Assembly: GCA_965662885.1 (NCBI GenBank)
Contig: CBFIJI010000017.1
Coordinates: forward strand, 1-28,406
DNA: 28,406 nt
Direction: 5' to 3'
Source of the DNA: CBFIJI01 sp965662885
GTDB taxonomy: Bacteria > Bacteroidota > Bacteroidia > Flavobacteriales > Flavobacteriaceae
Shown here: one piece after another, positions 22,259-28,406 of the stretch
Numbering within the stretch: the stretch's first letter is position 1
How the letters are laid out: every line of letters begins with the position of its first letter
The notes under the pieces: model-generated
Told to the model about the DNA's origin: nothing
What the model saw: only the letters and a program-made list of their open reading frames with translations
The model's database searches: none
Translations under genes and position numbers: made by a program

Positions 22259-22267
22259 ATAAGGGTG

Positions 22268-22275
22268 CAAATATA
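22268..22275 (-). promoter_or_regulatory. Putative -7 promoter element of rpsU
   Basis: TATATTTG on the minus strand matches TAnnTTTG exactly and would give a leader of about 25-30 nt containing the Shine-Dalgarno sequence. No good TTG is found at -33 spacing. Confidence 0.55.
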
Positions 22276-22320
22276 GAAAAAAACGTTGGTTTAACTTAAA
22301 ACTTTACAAAAAATAAAGGC

Positions 22321-23487
22321 TTAAATGCTATCGAGTAGTTTACGAGAAATAACCAGTTTTTGAATTTCACTAGTTCCTTCGCCAATGGTACACAGTTTAC
22401 AGTCTCTAAAGAACTTTTCGACAGGGTAATCTTTTACAAAACCGTAACCACCATGGATTTGAACCGCTTCATTCGCTACTTTAACAGAAACTTCTGAGGC
22501 AAATAGTTTCGCCATCGCCCCTTGTTGGGTGACTTGCTCTCCATTGTTTATCATCTCTGAAGCCTTTTTAGTTAGTAAAACTGCAGCCTCGATTTCGGTT
22601 GCCATTTCAGCCAACTTAAACGATATTCCTTGAAAACTACTTATAGGACGTCCAAATTGGTGGCGTTCTTTTGAATATTTTAAAGCTGCATTAAAAGCAC
22701 CTTTGGCAACCCCTAACGAAAGTGCTGCAATAGAGATTCTCCCACCATCTAAAATTTTCATGGACTGGATAAAGCCTTCACCTACTGGTCCAAGACGATT
22801 ATCGTCAGGAATAATACAGTTATCAAAAACCATTTCTGCGGTTTCAGAAGCCCGCATTCCTAATTTATTTTCTTTTTTTCCTGCACTAAATCCGGGAGTA
22901 CCTTGTTCCACTACAAAAGCGGTCATTCCTCGATTGTCGCCTTTCTCCCCATTACGGGCAATCACTACAGCAACATCACACGATTTTCCATGCGTAATGA
23001 AGTTTTTTGTACCATTTAAAACCCATTGATCACCTTGTTTTTTTGCAGTAGTATGCATGCCTTTAGCATCTGAACCCGTGTTGTGTTCTGTAAGACCCCA
23101 AGCACCAATCCATTCGCCTTTTGCAAGAAGAGGCAACCAACGTAGGCGTTGTTCTTCATTCCCAAATTTGTAGATATGGTTTGTACATAAGGAGTTGTGT
23201 GCTGCAATAGAAAGCCCAATGGAAGGATCTACAATAGAGATGGCCTCTATCATAGCAACATATTCATGATAGCTCATCCCAGAACCGCCATAAGCTTCAG
23301 GAATTAATATTCCCATAAAACCTAAAGCACCCGCTTCTTTTAAAACATCCTTAGGAAAAAACTGCGCTTCATCCCACTCCATCACAAAGGGTGCAATCCT
23401 CTTCATTGCAAACTCTTGTGCAGCTTCTGCAACCATTTTTTCTGTTTCCGATGTAAAAGTCTGTTGGGAAATATTCGCTTCTAACAT
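22321..23487 (-). CDS. Acyl-CoA dehydrogenase
   Basis: An FAD-dependent acyl-CoA dehydrogenase of 388 residues, normal for the short/branched-chain group. It introduces a 2,3-double bond into acyl-CoA and passes electrons to ETF. Landmarks are AQEFAMKRIAPFVMEWDEAQFFP at the N-terminus, WGLTEHNTGSDAKGMHTTA and WVLNGTKNFITHG for FAD and substrate binding, RISIAALSLGVAKGAF, and the C-terminal VQIHGGYGFVKDYPVEKFFRD. The likely catalytic base is Glu370 in IGEGTSEIQ. Substrate chain length cannot be told from sequence by eye; butyryl- or isovaleryl-type are both possible. It starts 9 nt after the helix-hairpin-helix gene and is the last gene of that operon. No clear terminator separates it from the rpsU promoter. 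Confidence 0.96.
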   Translation of the reverse strand: MLEANISQQTFTSETEKMVAEAAQEFAMKRIAPFVMEWDEAQFFPKDVLKEAGALGFMGILIPEAYGGSGMSYHEYVAMIEAISIVDPSIGLSIAAHNSLCTNHIYKFGNEEQRLRWLPLLAKGEWIGAWGLTEHNTGSDAKGMHTTAKKQGDQWVLNGTKNFITHGKSCDVAVVIARNGEKGDNRGMTAFVVEQGTPGFSAGKKENKLGMRASETAEMVFDNCIIPDDNRLGPVGEGFIQSMKILDGGRISIAALSLGVAKGAFNAALKYSKERHQFGRPISSFQGISFKLAEMATEIEAAVLLTKKASEMINNGEQVTQQGAMAKLFASEVSVKVANEAVQIHGGYGFVKDYPVEKFFRDCKLCTIGEGTSEIQKLVISRKLLDSI

Positions 23488-23496
23488 AGTTGAATT

Positions 23497-24333
23497 TTAA
23501 AACAAATATAGCATTATTCTATTTACTTTATTTGTATCACCTTTGAATATTTCAAGGAGTTCTTCTCTCCCTATCTTTCCTTTTTCTGTTCGTAAGGCAA
23601 TTATTTTTCTTGCTTCTTGATTATTGATGTAGGGAAGCTCTCGCAATTCATTTAAGCTAATTTGATCGAGTGCTTTTTTTTCAATTGTTGGACGGCTTTG
23701 AATTTCAAAACGCTCAAAAAGCCGCTTAACAACGAGAGAATCCAAACCGTACACGTCATAACATTGCTCTAAGAAAGAAAATCCCTGAAGATAATTCCGA
23801 AATTTTATAATACGGGCAGCTAATTTGGAGCCAATACCCCGCACTACTTGTAAATCCATCGCACTAGCTGTATTGAGATCTTTTTTGGGAAACACCTTTT
23901 TTTTAAAGGAGGTTTTAGTCGTGGCTTTATTAACCCATGAGGGGAACTTTAAATAGGGGGATAAGACCTGCACTAATGAATCAGAAATACCAGTGACTCG
24001 TTTAAATTCGACAGCCGAATTGACATACTTTCCTTGTTTACGAAATGCTAATAAACGATCAAGTGCTTCGGGTTTTATCCCTAGTTGATAAGCCCGATAG
24101 TCGGACAAATAGTTTGGATTAAAGGGGTAAATTTGTTGTTTTTTAGGCTGATTGTGTTCCCGTATCGAATCTAAAAGCTGTTGATAATAATTACTTAAAA
24201 TGACCTCCTCCTTTGGAGCGTTGGAGGGGGTTAAATGAAAGAGGGCCGTCAATCCAACCAACACGACCGCCAATAAAAAAACGGCCCACTGATTCCGATT
24301 TGAAAGCAGTAAAGGCCGTCTTCTGTAATTCAT
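23497..24333 (-). CDS. Membrane-anchored helix-hairpin-helix protein (ComEA-like repeats)
   Basis: A 278-residue protein with a basic N-terminus (MNYRRRPLLLSNRNQ) and one membrane helix at about 16-33, followed by three helix-hairpin-helix-type units at about 70-130 (LGIKPEALDRLLAFRKQGKY), 152-212 (LNTASAMDLQVVRGIGSKLA) and 224-278 (ISLNELRELPYINNQEARKI). The middle copy has the clear GIGxxxAxxIxxFR signature of ComEA-type non-specific DNA binding. A role in DNA binding at the cell envelope is inferred only; related flavobacterial proteins are uncharacterised to my knowledge. Its ATG lies 7 nt after the symporter stop and its stop 9 nt before the acyl-CoA dehydrogenase, so all three are co-transcribed although functionally unrelated. 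Confidence 0.85.
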   Translation of the reverse strand: MNYRRRPLLLSNRNQWAVFLLAVVLVGLTALFHLTPSNAPKEEVILSNYYQQLLDSIREHNQPKKQQIYPFNPNYLSDYRAYQLGIKPEALDRLLAFRKQGKYVNSAVEFKRVTGISDSLVQVLSPYLKFPSWVNKATTKTSFKKKVFPKKDLNTASAMDLQVVRGIGSKLAARIIKFRNYLQGFSFLEQCYDVYGLDSLVVKRLFERFEIQSRPTIEKKALDQISLNELRELPYINNQEARKIIALRTEKGKIGREELLEIFKGDTNKVNRIMLYLF

Positions 24334-24340
24334 AAATGAT

Positions 24341-25954
24341 TTAGCTTTTGACCATGTCTTTTATTGCAGTGGTATATCGTGTCAACTCCTCACGAACACG
24401 TGGGAATAAGAGTAAAAGACCTATCATGTTTGGGAAAACCAATGCTAAAATCATGGCATCGGAAAACGTCCACACTGCTGACATATCTCCAGCTGCTCCA
24501 ATCACGATAAAAATTAAAAATAACGACTTATATGTTAAGTCAGAAAGTTTGCTTTTACCAAAAATAAACATCCAAGATTGTAAACCGTAGTATGACCAAG
24601 AAATCATTGTAGAAACTGCAAACAAGACCACAGCAATCGTAAGGAAAGGTCCTGAAAAAGCAATGTATTTAGAAAATGCAGCTGCCGTAATTCCAGCACC
24701 TTCCACTTCTACCCCGTCAATGAGTACTTTTCCACCAACACCACCATAATCAAATACAGTACTGTCACCGTTAAAAATGATGATTACTAATGCTGTCATG
24801 GTACAAATCACAACGGTATCGATAAAAGGCTCTAGTAAGGCAACTAAACCTTCTGAAGCAGCATATTTTGTTTTTACTGCTGAATGCGCAATAGAGGCAG
24901 AACCAGCTCCAGCCTCATTGGAAAAGGCTGCCCGCCTAAACCCAGTGATCAACACTCCTAAAAGACCTCCCAGTCCTGCTTGAGGATTAAACGCTTGCGA
25001 GAATATCATTCCAAAAGCATCATCAACAAAACTAAAGTTAGTCAAGATAATATAGATACACGCCAACAGATACATTAAAGCCATAAAAGGCACTACTTTC
25101 TCTGTTACCGAAGCAATACGTTTGATCCCTCCAATGATGATAATCCCTACCAAAACCATCATGATCACTCCGATGATGGTTCGAGCACTTCCTCCAGTCA
25201 TTCCAAAAGAACTTACCAACTGCATGGCCGCTTGATTGGACTGTGCAGCATTTCCACCTCCAAAAGAAGCTCCAATACACAATAGTGCAAACACTACCGC
25301 TAAAAATTTTCCTAATTTCTGAAATCCGCGCTCTTCTAAACCTTTCGTTAAATAATACATCGGGCCACCATAAACGGTCCCATCTTCCCCAATATCACGG
25401 TATTTCACCCCGAGTGTACATTCTACAAATTTGGTGGACATTCCTAGTAATCCACATAAAATCATCCAAAAAGTTGCTCCAGGTCCACCAACAGCAATTG
25501 CTAAGGCTACACCTGCAATATTTCCATTTCCGACGGTTCCTGAGACTGCAGTTGCTAATGCTTGAAAGTGACTTACTTCACCTTCTTCACTTTCATCGCG
25601 GATGGTATCTTTAATATCACCATCAATGGCCAAGTCATCAGTCAATGCTTCATGATGATCCAAGGAATCGTATTTTCCACGAACCGTGTTGATAGCCATA
25701 CCAAAACCACGAATATTAATAAAACCAAAATAAAAGGTAAAAAACAAGGCGCCTCCTACCAATAAAAAGATAATGGTTGGAATTTCCGTACCCGGAAAGT
25801 TGTGTAATACAACATTCCCCCACCAATCTGCAATCGGTGTAAAGGCTTCGTTAATCCGTTCGTCCAAGCCACGTTCTTGTGCACTTAAAGGAGTCACAAA
25901 TAAAGCACTCAGTACAAATGTTGTGATAATAAATCGTATGTTTTGAATTTTCAT
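24341..25954 (-). CDS. Alanine/glycine:cation symporter (AGCS family)
   Basis: A 537-residue inner-membrane transporter importing alanine or glycine with Na+ or H+. Family landmarks include GNGNIAGVALAIAVGGPGATFWM, CTLGVKYRD, GTVYGGPMYYLTKGL, GITGFRRAAFSNEAGAGSASIAH-type sequence near the middle, and VPFMALMYLLACIYII; about ten to eleven hydrophobic helices can be counted. It carries a signal-peptide-like start (MKIQNIRFIITTFVLSALFVTPLSA) and an extra acidic periplasmic segment before the first core helix, a form seen in Bacteroidota members. An acidic insertion (DSLDHHEALTDDLAIDGDIK) follows helix 2. It is the first gene of a three-gene operon. No consensus promoter was recognised upstream. 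Confidence 0.95.
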   Translation of the reverse strand: MKIQNIRFIITTFVLSALFVTPLSAQERGLDERINEAFTPIADWWGNVVLHNFPGTEIPTIIFLLVGGALFFTFYFGFINIRGFGMAINTVRGKYDSLDHHEALTDDLAIDGDIKDTIRDESEEGEVSHFQALATAVSGTVGNGNIAGVALAIAVGGPGATFWMILCGLLGMSTKFVECTLGVKYRDIGEDGTVYGGPMYYLTKGLEERGFQKLGKFLAVVFALLCIGASFGGGNAAQSNQAAMQLVSSFGMTGGSARTIIGVIMMVLVGIIIIGGIKRIASVTEKVVPFMALMYLLACIYIILTNFSFVDDAFGMIFSQAFNPQAGLGGLLGVLITGFRRAAFSNEAGAGSASIAHSAVKTKYAASEGLVALLEPFIDTVVICTMTALVIIIFNGDSTVFDYGGVGGKVLIDGVEVEGAGITAAAFSKYIAFSGPFLTIAVVLFAVSTMISWSYYGLQSWMFIFGKSKLSDLTYKSLFLIFIVIGAAGDMSAVWTFSDAMILALVFPNMIGLLLLFPRVREELTRYTTAIKDMVKS

Positions 25955-26365
25955 AATTTGGTTTCAATGAATAATAGAAAGCAATATCCTAAAAAGCTTC
26001 TTAATATCAAACTATTCCATTGGAAAGATTAATAATTTCATAAGGAATTATTAAATAAAAAGAGCTATTTCTAAAAATTATCCCAAGTAAATAAAACGAC
26101 TTCTCTATGACGACTAACGAAACTTACTGAGCGTTAAAATTTAATCTTTGGTGTTAACAAATACCCTTGTTTTTAGATGGCTTCGCATCATAAACGAATT
26201 GTTAAGGGTTTGCTTTGGGTTAATACGATCAATTTAAACGATTTAAAGAAGTGAATCTCGATGGGCTATACTTGGGGATACTTAATTTTTTTTTATCGTG
26301 TCATTTATTTCAATGTAAATCAATCACTTAAGAATTCATTACTGGAAAACAACCGCTCTAGAACA
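25955..26365. other. Intergenic region between the symporter and K+ channel operons
   Basis: About 410 bp with no convincing gene. It must hold the promoter of the symporter operon and the 3' end of the channel operon (both minus strand), but neither a good TAnnTTTG box nor an intrinsic terminator is visible. A 25-codon plus-strand frame at 26177-26254 (MASHHKRIVKGLLWVNTINL...) is open but isolated, and is not called as a gene. Confidence 0.5.
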
Positions 26366-27376
26366 TTACCCCAACCCAAACAAAGTATTTAATTTTTTGA
26401 GGGAAGGGCGATTTCCTAAGACGATCAGTTTTGCCCCAGGTTCCATTTTCAGTTTTGAATCTGGATTGATTTGTTGTTTTCCTGTGGCATCACGAAAGCC
26501 TACAACAGTACACCCTGTGGTATTACGCAAATCCAATTCAGCCAATGATTTGTGGTGAAAAGAAGCAGGTAATCGTACGATAGCGACCTCTTCCAATTTA
26601 GGGGTTTCAGCATTATCAAACATAGAGAGTGTTTCGATAAAACGAACCACGTTGGGCACGGTGAGAAGGGCTGCCATATAATCTCCTCCGATTTTGTCTG
26701 GCATGATTACATGATCGGCGCCAGCCAAAAAAAGTTTTTGTTGACTGGATTCCTTTGAGGCACGACTCACAATGGTCATTTTAGGTTGTAATTGTCGTGC
26801 AGAAAGAACGATAAACAGATTGTCCGCATCATTGGGTAAGGCAGCAATTAGGTGGTGAGCTGCATTAATATTACAAGCTTTCAAATGTTCATCGACGAGG
26901 GCATTACCTTCAAAAAAAAGAACCTCGTTACGATGCTGAGCTATCAAAGAGGAATCTTTTTCAATAACGATATAGGGATGTTGATGGCGCTTTAGGCGTG
27001 TCACAGCCTGCCGACCATTTCGACCATAACCACAAACAATGGTATGGTCTTTAAGGGATTTTATCATCTTTTTATTTTTTTTATTGAGGTGTATTTTTTC
27101 CGCCCATACATTGATAACATATTCGATAATTTGACGCACTGCAAAAGCAAAAACAATAAAACTTACGATAATGTAAATAATCGTAAAAAGTTTTCCGCCT
27201 TCATCCAAAGGCGTCACTTCATAGTAACCAACAGTACTAATGGTTATTACCGTCATATAGATGGCTTGGAGAACGTCTTGTTGACCGCCAATAAAATAAA
27301 AGCCAAGAACACCAATCAAAAAAATAAGTGAAATTAAAAACAGTGCAACAAGAAGGGGACGATTGGGGTGGAGCAT
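26366..27376 (-). CDS. RCK-domain potassium channel with atypical filter
   Basis: A two-helix ion channel of 336 residues with a cytoplasmic RCK regulator. TM1 is at about 8-29, the pore helix and filter follow (YMTVITISTVGYYEVTPLD), and TM2 is at about 62-85 (LFTIIYIIVSFIVFAFAV). The TrkA-N/RCK domain starts at about 110 with the nucleotide motif CGYGRNGRQAV and continues through ALPNDADNLFIVLSARQL. A TrkA-C domain covers about 250-336. The filter is T48-V49-G50-Y51-Y52-E53: the second glycine of the canonical TVGYGD is replaced by tyrosine. It may conduct with altered selectivity or work mainly as a sensor; this cannot be told by eye. It follows PspC by 4 nt in the DUF2851-PspC-channel operon. 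Confidence 0.9.
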   Translation of the reverse strand: MLHPNRPLLVALFLISLIFLIGVLGFYFIGGQQDVLQAIYMTVITISTVGYYEVTPLDEGGKLFTIIYIIVSFIVFAFAVRQIIEYVINVWAEKIHLNKKNKKMIKSLKDHTIVCGYGRNGRQAVTRLKRHQHPYIVIEKDSSLIAQHRNEVLFFEGNALVDEHLKACNINAAHHLIAALPNDADNLFIVLSARQLQPKMTIVSRASKESSQQKLFLAGADHVIMPDKIGGDYMAALLTVPNVVRFIETLSMFDNAETPKLEEVAIVRLPASFHHKSLAELDLRNTTGCTVVGFRDATGKQQINPDSKLKMEPGAKLIVLGNRPSLKKLNTLFGLG

Positions 27377-27380
27377 TTAG

Positions 27381-27608
27381 TTAGAGGTCAAAAACCGAAC
27401 TCCTTTTGGTATAAATCATATCTTTTAATTTGAGCCAAAAGGCAAGGGTGAGGTAAATAATAAACCCTCCTGCAAGGGTTGTAAAAGAGGCATAAATAAA
27501 AAACAAACGTACATTTTTAACGCTCATTCCCAAAAATTCAGCCAAACGGGTGGAAACAGCAAAGCCGTGTTTTTCAAAAAAATGTCGAAGCCCGTTTACT
27601 TGTAACAT
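27381..27608 (-). CDS. PspC-domain small membrane protein
   Basis: A 75-residue protein matching the PspC domain: a short amphipathic start, the RLAEFLGMSVKNVRLFFIY segment, and a hydrophobic stretch with glycine (TLAGGFIIYLTLAFWLKL) followed by a basic tail. In enterobacteria PspC is a membrane sensor of the phage-shock response; stand-alone PspC proteins in Bacteroidota are common and poorly characterised, so no specific role is claimed. It starts 9 nt after the DUF2851 stop and ends 4 nt before the potassium channel, so all three are one operon, possibly concerned with envelope or ion homeostasis. Confidence 0.85.
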   Translation of the reverse strand: MLQVNGLRHFFEKHGFAVSTRLAEFLGMSVKNVRLFFIYASFTTLAGGFIIYLTLAFWLKLKDMIYTKRSSVFDL

Positions 27609-27617
27609 CTTGTAAAA

Positions 27618-28406
27618 TTAATCTTTTAAAAAATAAAATCCCAAAGCACACGAAAGACATTTTTTTAAATCGCAGTACTTCTTCTTAAGGTGAAGCAAGC
27701 TTTGGCTGTCCATACCCGAATTAACGGGGACACCTAATCGAGTAAAAGAAGCCGTAATTACATTGTGTTCACTCGGTATTTGGCTTCCCCATTCAAAAAG
27801 GGGACTAACAGCATCCAAATCTTTAAATTGGGCATATGCAAATCGAATCGGCAACAGCGTATTAATTAAAAGTAAATCAAAAAAACGGGGGCTAATTTTT
27901 TTAGGTAAAGAACGACTTGGAACTCCGAAATTATAATGGGTTTTCCAATAGTCTGAGGTAGCAGAAGTAAAATAAAGGGAAGCCTTTTCTGGAGTGGCGG
28001 CATCAATGACCCGCTGAAACAAAATCCCTTGATCAGAAAACAACTGTGCTAATTGTGCCAATCGAACTGTTGGAAAATTGGCAGGTCGTAAGCGTGCAAA
28101 AACAACGCTCCTTTTGGGAACGGGGCGCAGTCGGTATTTCTTTTTTATGAAAGCATAGCGACTTTTCAGATCTTGGTAGTAATTTAATTCTGACTCTTCC
28201 GATAAAAGTCTAGCCTGCCCCATAAAAAGTGCTTCCAATTGAACGACATCACTACGGAGTTTTCGAACGATTTTAAAAGGGAAACTCTGGGCAACTTCCA
28301 AAAAGGCTTTACCATTGACATTCAATCCAAACCCTTGAAACAACATACGAAAAAACACAGCCGCCCAATCGTTTTGAGTTGCTGCCAAATGAGCGTTTAC
28401 CACGCT
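27618..28406 (-). CDS. DUF2851 family protein (5' end outside the window)
   Basis: The C-terminal roughly 262 residues of a DUF2851 protein; the frame stays open to the window edge, so the start lies beyond it. Recognised by NDWAAVFFRMLFQGFGLNVNG, FPFKIVRKLRSDVVQLEALFMGQARLL, the FARLRPANFPTVRLAQLAQLF motif and a cysteine-bearing tail (CDLKKCLSCALG). That CxxC-containing end, CDLKKCLSC, could bind metal. The function of the family is unknown. It is upstream of PspC with a 9-nt gap. The first apparent start in the window is an internal codon, not the true start. Confidence 0.88.
   Translation of the reverse strand, partial: SVVNAHLAATQNDWAAVFFRMLFQGFGLNVNGKAFLEVAQSFPFKIVRKLRSDVVQLEALFMGQARLLSEESELNYYQDLKSRYAFIKKKYRLRPVPKRSVVFARLRPANFPTVRLAQLAQLFSDQGILFQRVIDAATPEKASLYFTSATSDYWKTHYNFGVPSRSLPKKISPRFFDLLLINTLLPIRFAYAQFKDLDAVSPLFEWGSQIPSEHNVITASFTRLGVPVNSGMDSQSLLHLKKKYCDLKKCLSCALGFYFLKD

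Noticed and set aside
26177..26254. Small plus-strand frame of 25 codons (MASHHKRIVKG...) between the symporter and channel operons
   Set aside because: Isolated, no promoter or family signal, and frames of this length occur by chance.
1..28406. CRISPR arrays, intact insertion sequences, prophage, toxin-antitoxin or defence genes
   Set aside because: No regularly spaced repeats, transposase motifs, phage structural genes or defence-gene motifs were seen.

Overview
The window is a chromosomal segment of an AT-rich member of the Bacteroidota, almost certainly a (probably marine) Flavobacteriaceae. The evidence is flavobacterial-type RpoB (1269 aa) and RpoC, a DUF3467 gene directly after rpoC, TAnnTTTG-type -7 promoter elements, a general lack of Shine-Dalgarno sequences except one very strong one at rpsU, tRNA genes without encoded CCA, and a T5d-like patatin with an outer-membrane barrel. 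It is draft sequence: a 10-N gap lies inside rpoC.

Layout. 1-1870: an accessory-looking left flank with 593 bp of non-coding or decayed sequence, a small multi-pass membrane protein and a DUF6624-like protein (+), closed by a bidirectional terminator. 1874-14489 (all minus): the core transcription/translation block read as tuf - tRNA-Trp - secE - nusG - rplK - rplA - rplJ - rplL - rpoB - rpoC - DUF3467. A long hairpin lies between rplL and rpoB and another between tuf and tRNA-Trp. 14490-17364: a decayed, previously unannotatable pseudogene (-) and an aconitase gene (+). 17707-20331: tRNA-Thr(GGT) (-) with its own promoter and terminator, and a patatin/outer-membrane-barrel gene (+). 20337-22240 (minus): rpsU - xer recombinase - hpf - tRNA-Thr(TGT) - tRNA-Tyr - tRNA-Gly. 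22321-25954 (minus): AGCS amino-acid symporter - helix-hairpin-helix protein - acyl-CoA dehydrogenase. 26366-28406 (minus): DUF2851 (cut by the window edge) - PspC - RCK potassium channel.

The main story is the translation super-cluster. Its order, tRNA-Thr, tRNA-Tyr, tRNA-Gly, tRNA-Thr, tuf, secE, nusG, rplKAJL, rpoBC, matches the classical order known from E. coli (thrU-tyrU-glyT-thrT-tufB-secE-nusG-rplKAJL-rpoBC). Here it is broken twice by opposite-strand cargo: the patatin gene between tRNA-Gly and tRNA-Thr(GGT), and aconitase plus a pseudogene between tRNA-Thr(GGT) and tuf. The stranded tRNA-Thr(GGT) now looks like a stand-alone unit.

Other points worth a second look: RpoC lacks its conserved C-terminal ~80-90 residues, although the expected native tail survives in another frame at the end (an internal deletion, probably an assembly error). 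rpsU has an 11-nt perfect anti-Shine-Dalgarno match and an overlapping 8-codon upstream ORF. A nested stem-loop with a T-run runs into the xer start codon. The K+ channel filter reads TVGYYE instead of TVGYGD. I found no CRISPR array, intact insertion sequence, prophage or defence system.
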